13,962 nt of DNA from Lentisphaerota bacterium (GTDB taxonomy: Bacteria; Verrucomicrobiota; Kiritimatiellia; JAAZAB01): positions 1-13,962 of the forward strand of contig JACPGN010000203.1 in NCBI GenBank assembly GCA_016182435.1, read 5' to 3'. The translations under genes and the position numbers were made by a program. The notes under the pieces are model-generated. The model saw nothing but the letters and a program-made list of their open reading frames with translations. It was not told the DNA's origin and did no database searches. This document shows positions 6,941 through 12,978 of the stretch, in pieces; position 1 is the first letter of the stretch; the number at the start of each line of letters is the position of its first letter.

Positions 6941-7102
6941 AGACTATGTGCTTGGCGGGTTTAGGTCAACAGAATTCAGTTTTTTTCCAGCCGTGCTCAG
7001 CCGGCGATAGCAGGTATGTTGATTTATCCCACATACAGTAGATATATCCTATTGATCTTCCTGGATAGTCTGGATGATTATTGGGCCACTTGAAAAAAAG
7101 GT

Positions 7103-7582
7103 ATGAGTGTGTTCATGCCATGGCGAGTGGCCGATGGTCGGGTAAGGGTTGTGGCGCGCAAGCGGGTCGCAACCGTACTGATCGTGGTTGACGACGTTGA
7201 CTTGCAGAAATATGTCGTGCTTGTGCTGGGGCAGGAGTATCCGGTTCTATCCTGCAGCAGCGGCGAGGACGCCTTGCGTATTGCTAAAAATGCCCGGCCG
7301 GACGTAATTATTCTCGATGCCTTGATACCCGGCGAACTGGACGGCTTCACAGTCTTCTGTGATCTGCGGAAGAGCCCGGAGACCGCCCGGATCAAAGTTC
7401 TAATGCTTACTGAAGTTAACAGGGTCGCCAGGTTGCGCTTTGACGCTGATAACATGGGAAGGCACCTTGGCGAAGCTCCCCAGGCGTTTATGGAAAAACC
7501 GATTAGCCCAGGACGTCTGCGGCAGGCGGTGGCGACCATACTCAGTATGGCCGTCGAGACGTGCGGCAGCCGGCACCAATAA
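7103..7582 (+). CDS. Stand-alone response regulator receiver protein (159 aa)
   Basis: A single CheY-like receiver domain spans about residues 24-150. The acidic pair is D30-D31, the phospho-acceptor D72 (VIILDALIPGELDGF), the switch threonine T103 (VLMLTE) and the conserved lysine K132 (AFMEKPISP). No output domain follows, so it must act by protein contact or in a phosphorelay. The 20-residue basic N-terminal extension is unusual; a GTG within it (about codon 17) could be the true start. The ATG has an AAAAAAAGG box very close upstream. It is divergent from the DUF362 operon and precedes the cytochrome genes by 230 bp, so a link to them is possible but unproven. No histidine kinase lies in the window. 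Confidence 0.85.
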   Translation: MSVFMPWRVADGRVRVVARKRVATVLIVVDDVDLQKYVVLVLGQEYPVLSCSSGEDALRIAKNARPDVIILDALIPGELDGFTVFCDLRKSPETARIKVLMLTEVNRVARLRFDADNMGRHLGEAPQAFMEKPISPGRLRQAVATILSMAVETCGSRHQ

Positions 7583-7812
7583 GGTATTGCTCTTCTAAAA
7601 GGCGCGGTTTTATTGGAAGCAAGGTGGCAAGTTCCAAGCTCAAAGGGCGCAACAATAAAAATGAGAATTAATGAAAAGGAGGTGTAATTAACGAAGCAAA
7701 GGCATGAGAACAGGTTGATGTTCGGAGTTTGAGCTCTTGGCGGCAGCGGCTTTTTTCCGTCATAAGGAGCAAGAGAGGTTCAATCCTCAATTAATAATAG
7801 AGAGGGCCAAAG
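7583..7812. other. Leader region before the cytochrome-porin gene, with orphan Shine-Dalgarno
   Basis: TTGGAA (7613-7618) and TTCCAA (7632-7637) form a short inverted repeat. A nine-codon ORF (7661-7687, MRINEKEV) contains a near-perfect anti-SD match, AAAGGAGGTG (7675-7684), that is not followed by a usable ATG/GTG/TTG at normal distance. The stretch may hold a leader peptide or a ribosome standby site for the gene at 7813, or be a chance match. No clear promoter is seen. Confidence 0.3.
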
Positions 7813-9102
7813 ATGATAACAAAGACATACGTGCAACGAGTAGGTTTAGCCGCGCTCGTGCTTGCGTTTGTGGGCGCCCTGTTGCCCAGCAAAGTTTCTG
7901 CGGTTGCAAACTTTACGCGCAAGTACGGAGTGGACTGCGCCACGTGCCATGCGCCCGCAGTCCCGCGCTTGAACGCGTTTGGCCATGAATTCCGCAAACG
8001 CGGATTTCGTATGGAAGAGGAAATCGGGCAGAGCGTGAAGCCCCAGGCCTATAAGGAAATTGGCGATTGGGCTTCATTGCGTCTGCGCTCGGGCTATGCC
8101 GTCGAAAATTTCGACGACCGCCAAAAGGCCAGCAGCAGTGGCAATAGTTATGAAACGCGCAATGGCTTTCGCAAGCCCGATTATACGCTCTTTTACGCCG
8201 GGGCCTTGACCAAAAACTTGTCAATGTTCACGGAACTCGAGTGGGATGATGTGGATGAGGTTGCACTGCAGGCTTATGGGGCGTGGTTCGGCGGCGACGT
8301 GGACCACAGTTATCTGATTCGCCTGGGCCAGATGCATACGCTGCAACGAATCGGCTTCGGCGGGTTCGATCGTCCCACCGGAATCTCGACGCCCGATGTA
8401 CTAAGCAGCACGCTGACGGCCAGCCCCGTGCCTTTTAAGATCGGAAACGATCAGCGCGGAATTGATTTCGCCTGCAACTTTACACCCTCCAGTCGAGCAA
8501 TCCTCGGCCTTTATAACGGCATGGATTTTGAAGGTCACGGCGCTGAGGGTAACGGCCAGGGCTTTGGCGACTCCGATGGCAGCAAAGACGGACTGCTGGC
8601 TATTGAGCAGATGATTGGCGAGTCGGGGTTCACGCTCTTCGGCTATGCCGGCCAATGGACTCAGGAAGCCGGCACTAAAGTGAGCATCGGCACCAATAAA
8701 GTGGCTCTGGCGGACAGCAGTGATGAGACCCGGTTCGATTTTGCCCGGCTGGGCGCCACGGCCTCGATCATCCTGCCCTTGATTAACGAAAAAATGGCTT
8801 CGGAAGTGCAGGGCGGATATATGCGTTCAATTGACGTCTATCCCGACAACTATCCGACCGGCACTGACCGGAAAGAGGGCGATGCCTTCTGGGTCGGCGT
8901 GGAACAGCGTCTGCCGCATGAGGCTGCGGTTGTCTATCGCTTCGACTATGTGGACAAGAAGGACGATGTGACCCGGCAGAAGAATACGGTGGGCGTGGTT
9001 TATACCGTTCTGAAGTACCTGCGACTGGCCGCGGAAGTGTTCGCTTATAACCAGAAGACCGACTCGGCAGGGGCAAACCTCCAGGCCATGCTCAACTTCT
9101 GA
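7813..9102 (+). CDS. Cyc2-like fused monoheme cytochrome c / outer-membrane porin (429 aa)
   Basis: A signal peptide of about 30 residues ends at VSA. The mature N-terminus starts FTRKYGVDCATCH, with a single haem c motif at 42-46, followed by PRLNAFGHEFRKRGF. This cytochrome arrangement is that of Cyc2-type fused cytochrome-porins. The remaining 370 residues have the alternating, aromatic-rich pattern of a beta-barrel (for example YTLFYAGALTKNLSMFTELEW) and the protein ends in a phenylalanine, as outer-membrane barrels do. Length fits the family (about 400-480 aa). In known cases Cyc2 takes electrons from extracellular Fe(II) through the outer membrane; not every homologue is proven to do so. 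An RBS (GAGAGGG) lies 7-8 nt before the ATG. The next gene encodes a small periplasmic cytochrome c, a plausible partner. An alternative is another haem-tagged porin family of unknown substrate. Confidence 0.75.
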   Translation: MITKTYVQRVGLAALVLAFVGALLPSKVSAVANFTRKYGVDCATCHAPAVPRLNAFGHEFRKRGFRMEEEIGQSVKPQAYKEIGDWASLRLRSGYAVENFDDRQKASSSGNSYETRNGFRKPDYTLFYAGALTKNLSMFTELEWDDVDEVALQAYGAWFGGDVDHSYLIRLGQMHTLQRIGFGGFDRPTGISTPDVLSSTLTASPVPFKIGNDQRGIDFACNFTPSSRAILGLYNGMDFEGHGAEGNGQGFGDSDGSKDGLLAIEQMIGESGFTLFGYAGQWTQEAGTKVSIGTNKVALADSSDETRFDFARLGATASIILPLINEKMASEVQGGYMRSIDVYPDNYPTGTDRKEGDAFWVGVEQRLPHEAAVVYRFDYVDKKDDVTRQKNTVGVVYTVLKYLRLAAEVFAYNQKTDSAGANLQAMLNF

Positions 9103-9172
9103 GAGTTGTTCGTTAACCTTGCGGGATATTTCGCCCGTCGAGGGTTAAGGGCCTGGAAAACCTGAAGGTGGG

Positions 9173-9208
9173 AAGTCCGTTGGGCGCCGTGCTTGCGGAC
9201 TTTTCATC
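9173..9208 (+). terminator. Possible terminator or attenuator between the cytochrome genes
   Basis: AAGTCCG (9173-9179) pairs with CGGACTT (9196-9202) around a 16-nt loop that itself contains GGCGCC. The second arm runs into TTTTCATCTTTG. The T-run is interrupted, so termination would be partial, and it could set the ratio of porin to small cytochrome transcripts. A second imperfect inverted repeat (TTAACC...GGTTAA) lies just upstream at about 9114-9148. Confidence 0.35.
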
Positions 9209-9251
9209 TTTGTTTGCGGTTGCACGGTTAAGGAAAGGAGCAGGCAGGGTC

Positions 9252-9647
9252 ATGATGACTAAATCATTGTTATTATTGGTTGCCATGTTTGGCTTTGCGG
9301 TGGCAACGGCTCGTGCGGAAGAGTCTGCCCAGGCAAACTATGCTGCAAAGTGCGCGCTTTGCCATGGGAAAACAGGCAAAGGTGATCCCAAGCTCGGCCA
9401 GAAGGTGGGCGTGAAAGATTTAGCCGACGAGGAATATCAGGCCTCGTTCACCGACGACAAAGTCTTCGCTGATATCAAAGACGGGCTCAAAGATGGCGAC
9501 AAGATCATGATGAAACCTTTCGGCGCCAGCCTGTCAGATGCAGAGATCAACTTTCGGCGCCAGCCTGTCAGATGCAGAGATCAAGGCGCTGGTCGCCTAT
9601 GTTCGTTCGTTCGCCAAGCCGGACGGAAACAAGATTGCCCGGGCTAA
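9252..9647 (+). CDS. Small periplasmic cytochrome c, frame-shifted near its C-terminus
   Basis: The start is set by a signal peptide (MMTKSLLLLVAMFGFAVATA) and a GGAAAGGAG box upstream. The haem c motif CALCH is at residues 34-38 of a class I monohaem cytochrome, and the axial methionine candidate lies in IMMKPFG. The frame then passes into a second copy of a 34-bp tandem repeat and continues out of frame for about 35 residues to TAA 9645-9647 (131 aa). Removing one repeat copy restores a classic end, LSDAEIKALVAYVRSFAK, and a stop at 9649-9651 (121 aa). Haem and methionine sites survive, but the C-terminal helix, which packs against the N-terminal helix in this fold, is lost. It lies 149 bp after the Cyc2-like gene and is its likely periplasmic partner. 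Confidence 0.8.
   Translation: MMTKSLLLLVAMFGFAVATARAEESAQANYAAKCALCHGKTGKGDPKLGQKVGVKDLADEEYQASFTDDKVFADIKDGLKDGDKIMMKPFGASLSDAEINFRRQPVRCRDQGAGRLCSFVRQAGRKQDCPG
9517..9584 (+). repeat. Perfect 34-bp tandem duplication inside the cytochrome c gene
   Basis: Copy 1 is 9517-9550 and copy 2 is 9551-9584, identical at all 34 positions; each begins CTTTCGGCGCC and ends GCAGAGATCAA. Since 34 is not a multiple of three, the duplication shifts the reading frame. The identity of the copies points to a very recent event, a reversible slippage site, or an assembly error. Confidence 0.97.
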
Positions 9648-9651
9648 ATAA

Positions 9652-10058
9652 TTTTGGGTTAGGCGCGCAGTTTCGCATCTGTGGTTGCACTCCTGGCGCT
9701 GGTCAACCCCGGTCGGTTCAGCGCGTATCGGGCTGACCATTTACGGCAAGCGTTATTATCTTCCGCGGTTGTTTCGGCCTTTTTTCCCCAAGGTTAGTTT
9801 GCGGTCTTGCGTTGGCGGCGCCATTCTTTCGCCTGGATTTGCGCGATCATTGCGCAATATTCAGGTATTCATTCCTGCTCATAAGATATTGTCAGGCACA
9901 CTTCCTGCCGTGCGTACGCGAGGGAATTACCGGGTTCAAACTGATTCCTGATTGTCGAGAGATAAACTTGACAGGTATTAAGCAATGGGGAAATATCAGA
10001 CGTAATTAAATAGCAGCATAACAGACTTTTTTCACGGGCTTTGAAGAAGGATTTAACA
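9652..10058. other. 407-bp intergenic region before the propeller gene
   Basis: I see no credible gene here. A hairpin TTGCGC/GCGCAA with a 7-nt loop lies at 9839-9857, and a T-run follows TTTCGGCC at about 9774-9786 without a good stem. The right half is clearly AT-richer than the DNA to the left and leads into the AT-richer gene at 10059. A promoter candidate lies at 9968-9996. Confidence 0.5.
9968..9996 (+). promoter_or_regulatory. Candidate sigma70-type promoter for the propeller gene
   Basis: A perfect TTGACA -35 box (9968-9973) is followed after 17 nt by AAATAT (9991-9996), which matches only three of six positions of TATAAT. It lies 63 nt before the ATG, in AT-rich DNA. The -35 box and spacing are good, the -10 box is poor. 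Confidence 0.3.
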
Positions 10059-11612
10059 ATGTTTAAGACTATTGTGTTTTTCATCTTGATGTTTTCGATA
10101 CCGGCGGCTGTCCTGGCGAACCCTGATATAAAGGCCAATGGCTCTAATGGGCCGCTTACGATAGCCACAAATGCTGCGCTATCAATTGAGGTCAGCCTTG
10201 ATGGTGTAGATCAATCAGGGGTCAATGCCGACTGGTGGGTCGCCGCCGACACTCCTTTGGGCTGGTACCATTACGCGGCAGGCAATTCCTGGTTAGCCGG
10301 TATAAGTGTAAGTTATCAAGGTCCTCTTTTTAATTTCAGTTCCTTTGAGATACTTTATATTACCGGACTGCCGCTGGGGGCCTACACCTTATATTTTGGC
10401 GTAGATCTGATCACGAACGGCTCGTTAGATACCGATCAGTTATTTTATGACAGCGTTGTTGTGAATGTAACGGAAACAAATGGAGCGGAAACGAATGTAA
10501 CGGTAACGTCGGTTATTCCCTGGCCCATGTTTCATTACAACGCGCAACATACCGGTCAAAGTCCTTATAATGGGCCAACGACGAACACATTAAAATGGAG
10601 CTACACCAGCAACGATATTACCGTAGGCACTGTGCCGGGCAGTCTGGCGATCAGTTCGAACACGATTTATGTGACCGCCGCCAACAAATTGCTGGCGCTG
10701 AATCGAACGGACGGAGCGTTAAAATGGAGCGCTAATCTGGCCGGAACCGGGGCCACCGCGATTTCGCCGGATGGCAGCAATATATACGCCGTGGGCGGCA
10801 GTAAACTTTATGCCTTCACAACATCTGGAGCGCCTTTATGGGTTTATGAAGGAGCGGCGGACAGCATTCACGGCGAGCCCTGCATAGGCACGAACGGCAC
10901 AATTTATTTTGGTTCCTGGGACACCTATGTCTACGCTTTGAATCCCGACGGAACCCTGAAATGGAAATATCAAACTGATGGCGCGATAGCGCCATTGGCC
11001 TCGCCCGCGCTTAGTCCTGACGAGGCGACGGTTTATGTGGGCAGCGGCGACCCGAACAAGGATAATGGCGGGAGCTTATATGCGCTCAATGCCGATGGAA
11101 CCCTGAAATGGCAAAAGGCGAATATGGATCAGATGCGGGTCAGCGGGGCGGTAGTGGGGACAAACGGCAGAGTTTATGCCAATGGGCAAGGCCGCGTGCA
11201 CTGTTTTTCTCCCGAGGGAACACAAATCTGGGAGTCAGCCAACAATACCGCCGGCAGTCTGGCCCCGTCCCTGTCATCGAATGGCACCATCTATGTTGGA
11301 ACAGCACAAGATGGCAAAGTCTATGCGCTTGATTCTGCCAACGGCCAGACACAATGGTCTTATCAAACCGGGACAAATTCCGATCAGTCTGAGCCCCAGT
11401 ACGGAGTGTTGGCAACTATTGTTATTGGCGCAAACGGGATAGTGTATGCGGGCGCCTATGATGGTGTCATGCATGCTTTACGATCGGACGGCACACTGCT
11501 CTGGACTTATCAGACCGGAGACAATATCAATGAAAATTGTCCAGCCATTGATTCCGACGGGACCCTCTACTTCAGTTCTGCTGATAAATATATTTACGCC
11601 ATAAATGAATAA
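10059..11612 (+). CDS. Secreted PQQ-like beta-propeller repeat protein (517 aa)
   Basis: The ATG at 10059 is preferred over an upstream TTG because a GAAGG box lies 8 nt before it and a clean signal peptide follows (MFKTIVFFILMFSIPAAVLA). Residues about 21-140 form a beta-rich domain with WWVAADTPLGWYHY. A linker leads to WPMFHYNAQHTGQSPYNGP, the usual entry motif of PQQ-like propellers. Eight tryptophan repeats follow (for example GTLKWKYQT, GTLKWQKAN, GTQIWESAN, GTLLWTYQT), consistent with eight blades. No dehydrogenase active site or PQQ-binding residues are recognisable, so a structural or binding role outside the inner membrane is more likely than an enzyme. Its DNA is AT-richer than its neighbours, which hints at transfer. 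The following moaC relic overlaps or abuts its 3' end. Confidence 0.85.
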   Translation: MFKTIVFFILMFSIPAAVLANPDIKANGSNGPLTIATNAALSIEVSLDGVDQSGVNADWWVAADTPLGWYHYAAGNSWLAGISVSYQGPLFNFSSFEILYITGLPLGAYTLYFGVDLITNGSLDTDQLFYDSVVVNVTETNGAETNVTVTSVIPWPMFHYNAQHTGQSPYNGPTTNTLKWSYTSNDITVGTVPGSLAISSNTIYVTAANKLLALNRTDGALKWSANLAGTGATAISPDGSNIYAVGGSKLYAFTTSGAPLWVYEGAADSIHGEPCIGTNGTIYFGSWDTYVYALNPDGTLKWKYQTDGAIAPLASPALSPDEATVYVGSGDPNKDNGGSLYALNADGTLKWQKANMDQMRVSGAVVGTNGRVYANGQGRVHCFSPEGTQIWESANNTAGSLAPSLSSNGTIYVGTAQDGKVYALDSANGQTQWSYQTGTNSDQSEPQYGVLATIVIGANGIVYAGAYDGVMHALRSDGTLLWTYQTGDNINENCPAIDSDGTLYFSSADKYIYAINE

Positions 11613-12091
11613 CAGCAGATGGTCACGCAAGAAGCGGATAGCAGGGAACAAACTATCGCACTTATCTGCTCGGAAGCAGGCGCGGATGGTCAATGTGGCC
11701 GGCAAACCGGTTACCGAGCGCATTGCCCGGGCGGAAGCGTGGGTCAGGGTAGGGGGCGCCATAGCGCGAAAGCTGCGTTCTCACCGCCCGGCTCGCGGGG
11801 ATTTTTGCCGCCAAGCAGACCGCCAATCTGATTCCGATGTGTCATCCGCTGACGCTGGACGATGTTGCCATAAAAGCCGAGTTAAAAGGACCGCTCGTCC
11901 GGATCGAAAGCCAGGTAACTTGCACAGGGAAGACCGGCGTTGAGATGGAGGCCATGGTGGCCGCGGCCGTGGCCGCGCTGACGGTCTATGACATGTGCAA
12001 ATCGGCGGGAAAAGGCATCACCATCAGCCGAATCCGGCTGCTCGAAAAGTCCGGCGGCAAATCCGGCCACTGGCGGGTCTGTCCGTTCTAA
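11605..12091 (+). pseudogene. moaC: moaC with a frame break (cyclic pyranopterin monophosphate synthase)
   Basis: The first frame gives KLSHLSARKQARMVNV, then AGKPVTERIARAEAWVRVG and AIARKLR, the MoaC N-terminal half. At about 11776/11777 the homologous frame shifts by one and continues [25 protein letters not shown] (active-site His), [13 protein letters not shown] and [12 protein letters not shown] to TAA 12089-12091. About eight to ten codons are missing at the break, the segment that normally carries a K-G-D with a catalytic lysine. The product would therefore be inactive even if the frame were bridged. MoaC acts with MoaA in molybdenum cofactor synthesis. The start is uncertain: ATG 11605 overlaps the previous stop, but the clear similarity begins near 11653. 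No other moa gene is in the window. Confidence 0.8.
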
Positions 12092-12171
12092 ATGTTATCC
12101 TTTGGTTTGACCCCATCGCCCCCTCTTACACCTCCAGCTACCCGCCATCATGCAGGGAATACCAAGATTCT

Positions 12172-12182
12172 CGGACCGACCC
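12172..12182 (+). repeat. 11-bp target site duplication, left copy
   Basis: CGGACCGACCC directly precedes the left terminal repeat of the MITE and is repeated exactly at 12315-12325. Confidence 0.9.
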
Positions 12183-12314
12183 GAATGGCGCTAAGTTAAG
12201 CCTTTTTTGAGAAAAATCCATGCTGTAGACGGCCTCGGTGAGGCCGTTTCTGCGAAAGTTACGGGGTCATCGACCCCGTCTACAGGGGAAAATGTCCTTA
12301 ACTTAGCGCCATTC
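12183..12314. mobile_element. 132-bp MITE with perfect 18-bp terminal inverted repeats
   Basis: GAATGGCGCTAAGTTAAG at 12183-12200 is perfectly inverted at 12297-12314, and an exact 11-bp direct repeat flanks the element. No coding capacity remains. The interior holds an outer pair, CTGTAGACGG (12223-12232) and CCGTCTACAG (12276-12285), enclosing two 8-bp hairpins with 3-nt loops (12229-12247 and 12261-12279). A single strand could therefore fold into a cloverleaf-like form. An 11-bp duplication fits transposases of the IS4 group, known for duplications of about 9-13 bp, but the parent element is not in this window and the assignment is an inference. Confidence 0.88.
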
Positions 12315-12333
12315 CGGACCGACCCCTTTTTCT
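12312..12333 (+). repeat. Degenerate direct repeat flanking the toxin-antitoxin pair, left copy
   Basis: TTCCGG, then ACCGACCCC and a T-run. It matches 12944-12965 at about 18 of 22 positions. The MITE target duplication is part of this repeat, so the MITE inserted into it. Confidence 0.5.
12315..12325 (+). repeat. 11-bp target site duplication, right copy
   Basis: CGGACCGACCC directly follows the right terminal repeat of the MITE, identical to 12172-12182. Confidence 0.9.
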
Positions 12334-12341
12334 ACCGTATT

Positions 12342-12569
12342 TTAACCGAGACTGATCACCGGAACTTCCAGATGCTCGCGCGCCTGCGCAATCTCACTAA
12401 GCGCCTTGTCAATCAAACGCGAAGCATGGGTATCCAGATACACTTCGCCGCATTGCTGACAGCTTTCCACAGGCAGTTGCCGAACCAGCACATACTGGCC
12501 TCTCTTTTTTGCCATGTAGTCAAGCCGCTGCTCGATGATGATGCCTTTACAGAAATAACAGGTTTTCAT
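12342..12569 (-). CDS. YgiT-type zinc-finger protein, likely antitoxin (75 aa)
   Basis: The start at 12569 is chosen because it forms an ATGA overlap with the upstream gene's stop and places CxxC (residues 4-7, CYFC) at the N-terminus as in the family. A second CxxC (residues 37-40, CQQC) completes a four-cysteine zinc site, followed by GEVYLD and a helical C-terminus (LIDKALSEIAQAREHLEVPV). This is the N-terminal domain type of MqsA without its separate C-terminal HTH. Such short proteins commonly follow DUF4258 genes and are taken to be antitoxins. The 4-bp overlap implies translational coupling. The direct repeats outside the pair suggest that it moves or spreads as a cassette. Confidence 0.85.
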   Translation of the reverse strand: MKTCYFCKGIIIEQRLDYMAKKRGQYVLVRQLPVESCQQCGEVYLDTHASRLIDKALSEIAQAREHLEVPVISLG

Positions 12570-12874
12570 TTGCGCGTCCTCCAATCTGCATTCCACTGCA
12601 TAGCGTCGGGGCGATAAACAGTAATGATAATCAACTCGCCTCCGTGAATAGCACAACAAATGTGAATCGGATCCCCTCTTGCCAACCAGGCTAACAATAG
12701 GTGGGAATGTCCCCTTGGATCATCCGCATAGTCTTCGATAATTTCTGAATTCAGGGCTGTAATTGCACCAACCACATCATCGGTTGATACTTCGTCAAGA
12801 TCCATCTCCATCCTGGCATGTAATGTTATGCGTATGAACCCGGTCTTGAGGCATTGTCGAATAAGTTCAATCAT
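12566..12874 (-). CDS. DUF4258 protein, likely toxin of a type II toxin-antitoxin pair (102 aa)
   Basis: The N-terminal helix, ITLHARMEMDLDEVSTDDV, has the conserved H-A-R-x-x-M/E pattern of DUF4258. It is followed by AITALNSEIIEDYADDPRGHSHLLLA, the H-I-C-C strand, and the C-terminal IITVYRPD motif. These are the RelE/BrnT-like features from which a ribonuclease activity is usually inferred; activity has not been shown for this protein. A good RBS (AAGAG) lies 4-8 nt before the ATG. The gene overlaps the downstream zinc-finger gene by 4 bp. The toxin-first order is common for this pairing. The upstream side is only about 100 bp from the end of the acetyl-CoA synthetase gene. Confidence 0.85.
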   Translation of the reverse strand: MIELIRQCLKTGFIRITLHARMEMDLDEVSTDDVVGAITALNSEIIEDYADDPRGHSHLLLAWLARGDPIHICCAIHGGELIIITVYRPDAMQWNADWRTRK

Positions 12875-12943
12875 AGTCTCTTCGCGACGTCACTCGAATA
12901 CGAATGAGTTGTCTAGATCATGGTTTCTCCTACCTGAGAGGCG

Positions 12944-12965
12944 TTCCGGTCTGACTCCTTTTTTT
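12944..12965 (+). repeat. Degenerate direct repeat flanking the toxin-antitoxin pair, right copy
   Basis: TTCCGG, then TCTGACTCC and a T-run of seven. It matches 12312-12333 at about 18 of 22 positions. The GGTCTGAC...CC core is of the kind often seen at cassette edges, compare the GGGTCAGCCC repeats at 481 and 523 in the opposite sense. Confidence 0.5.
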
Positions 12966-12978
12966 GGGGAGATAGGTT

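Noticed and set aside
7613..7637. TTGGAA/TTCCAA inverted repeat as terminator of the response regulator
   Set aside because: The stem is only six AT-containing pairs and no T-run follows.
9168..9251. Upstream GTG start extending the cytochrome c by 28 residues
   Set aside because: The extension runs through the hairpin region and would bury the signal peptide. ATG 9252 has a good RBS and a normal signal sequence.
12559..12659. Longer start (105 aa) for the YgiT-finger protein
   Set aside because: The extra N-terminus overlaps the DUF4258 coding region. The ATGA overlap start at 12569 gives the normal family length and N-terminal CxxC.
12878..12935. Operator or start site upstream of the DUF4258 gene, including an ATG after AGGAG
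   Set aside because: That ATG is followed by a stop after two codons, and the ACTC/GAGT palindrome there is too short to support an operator.
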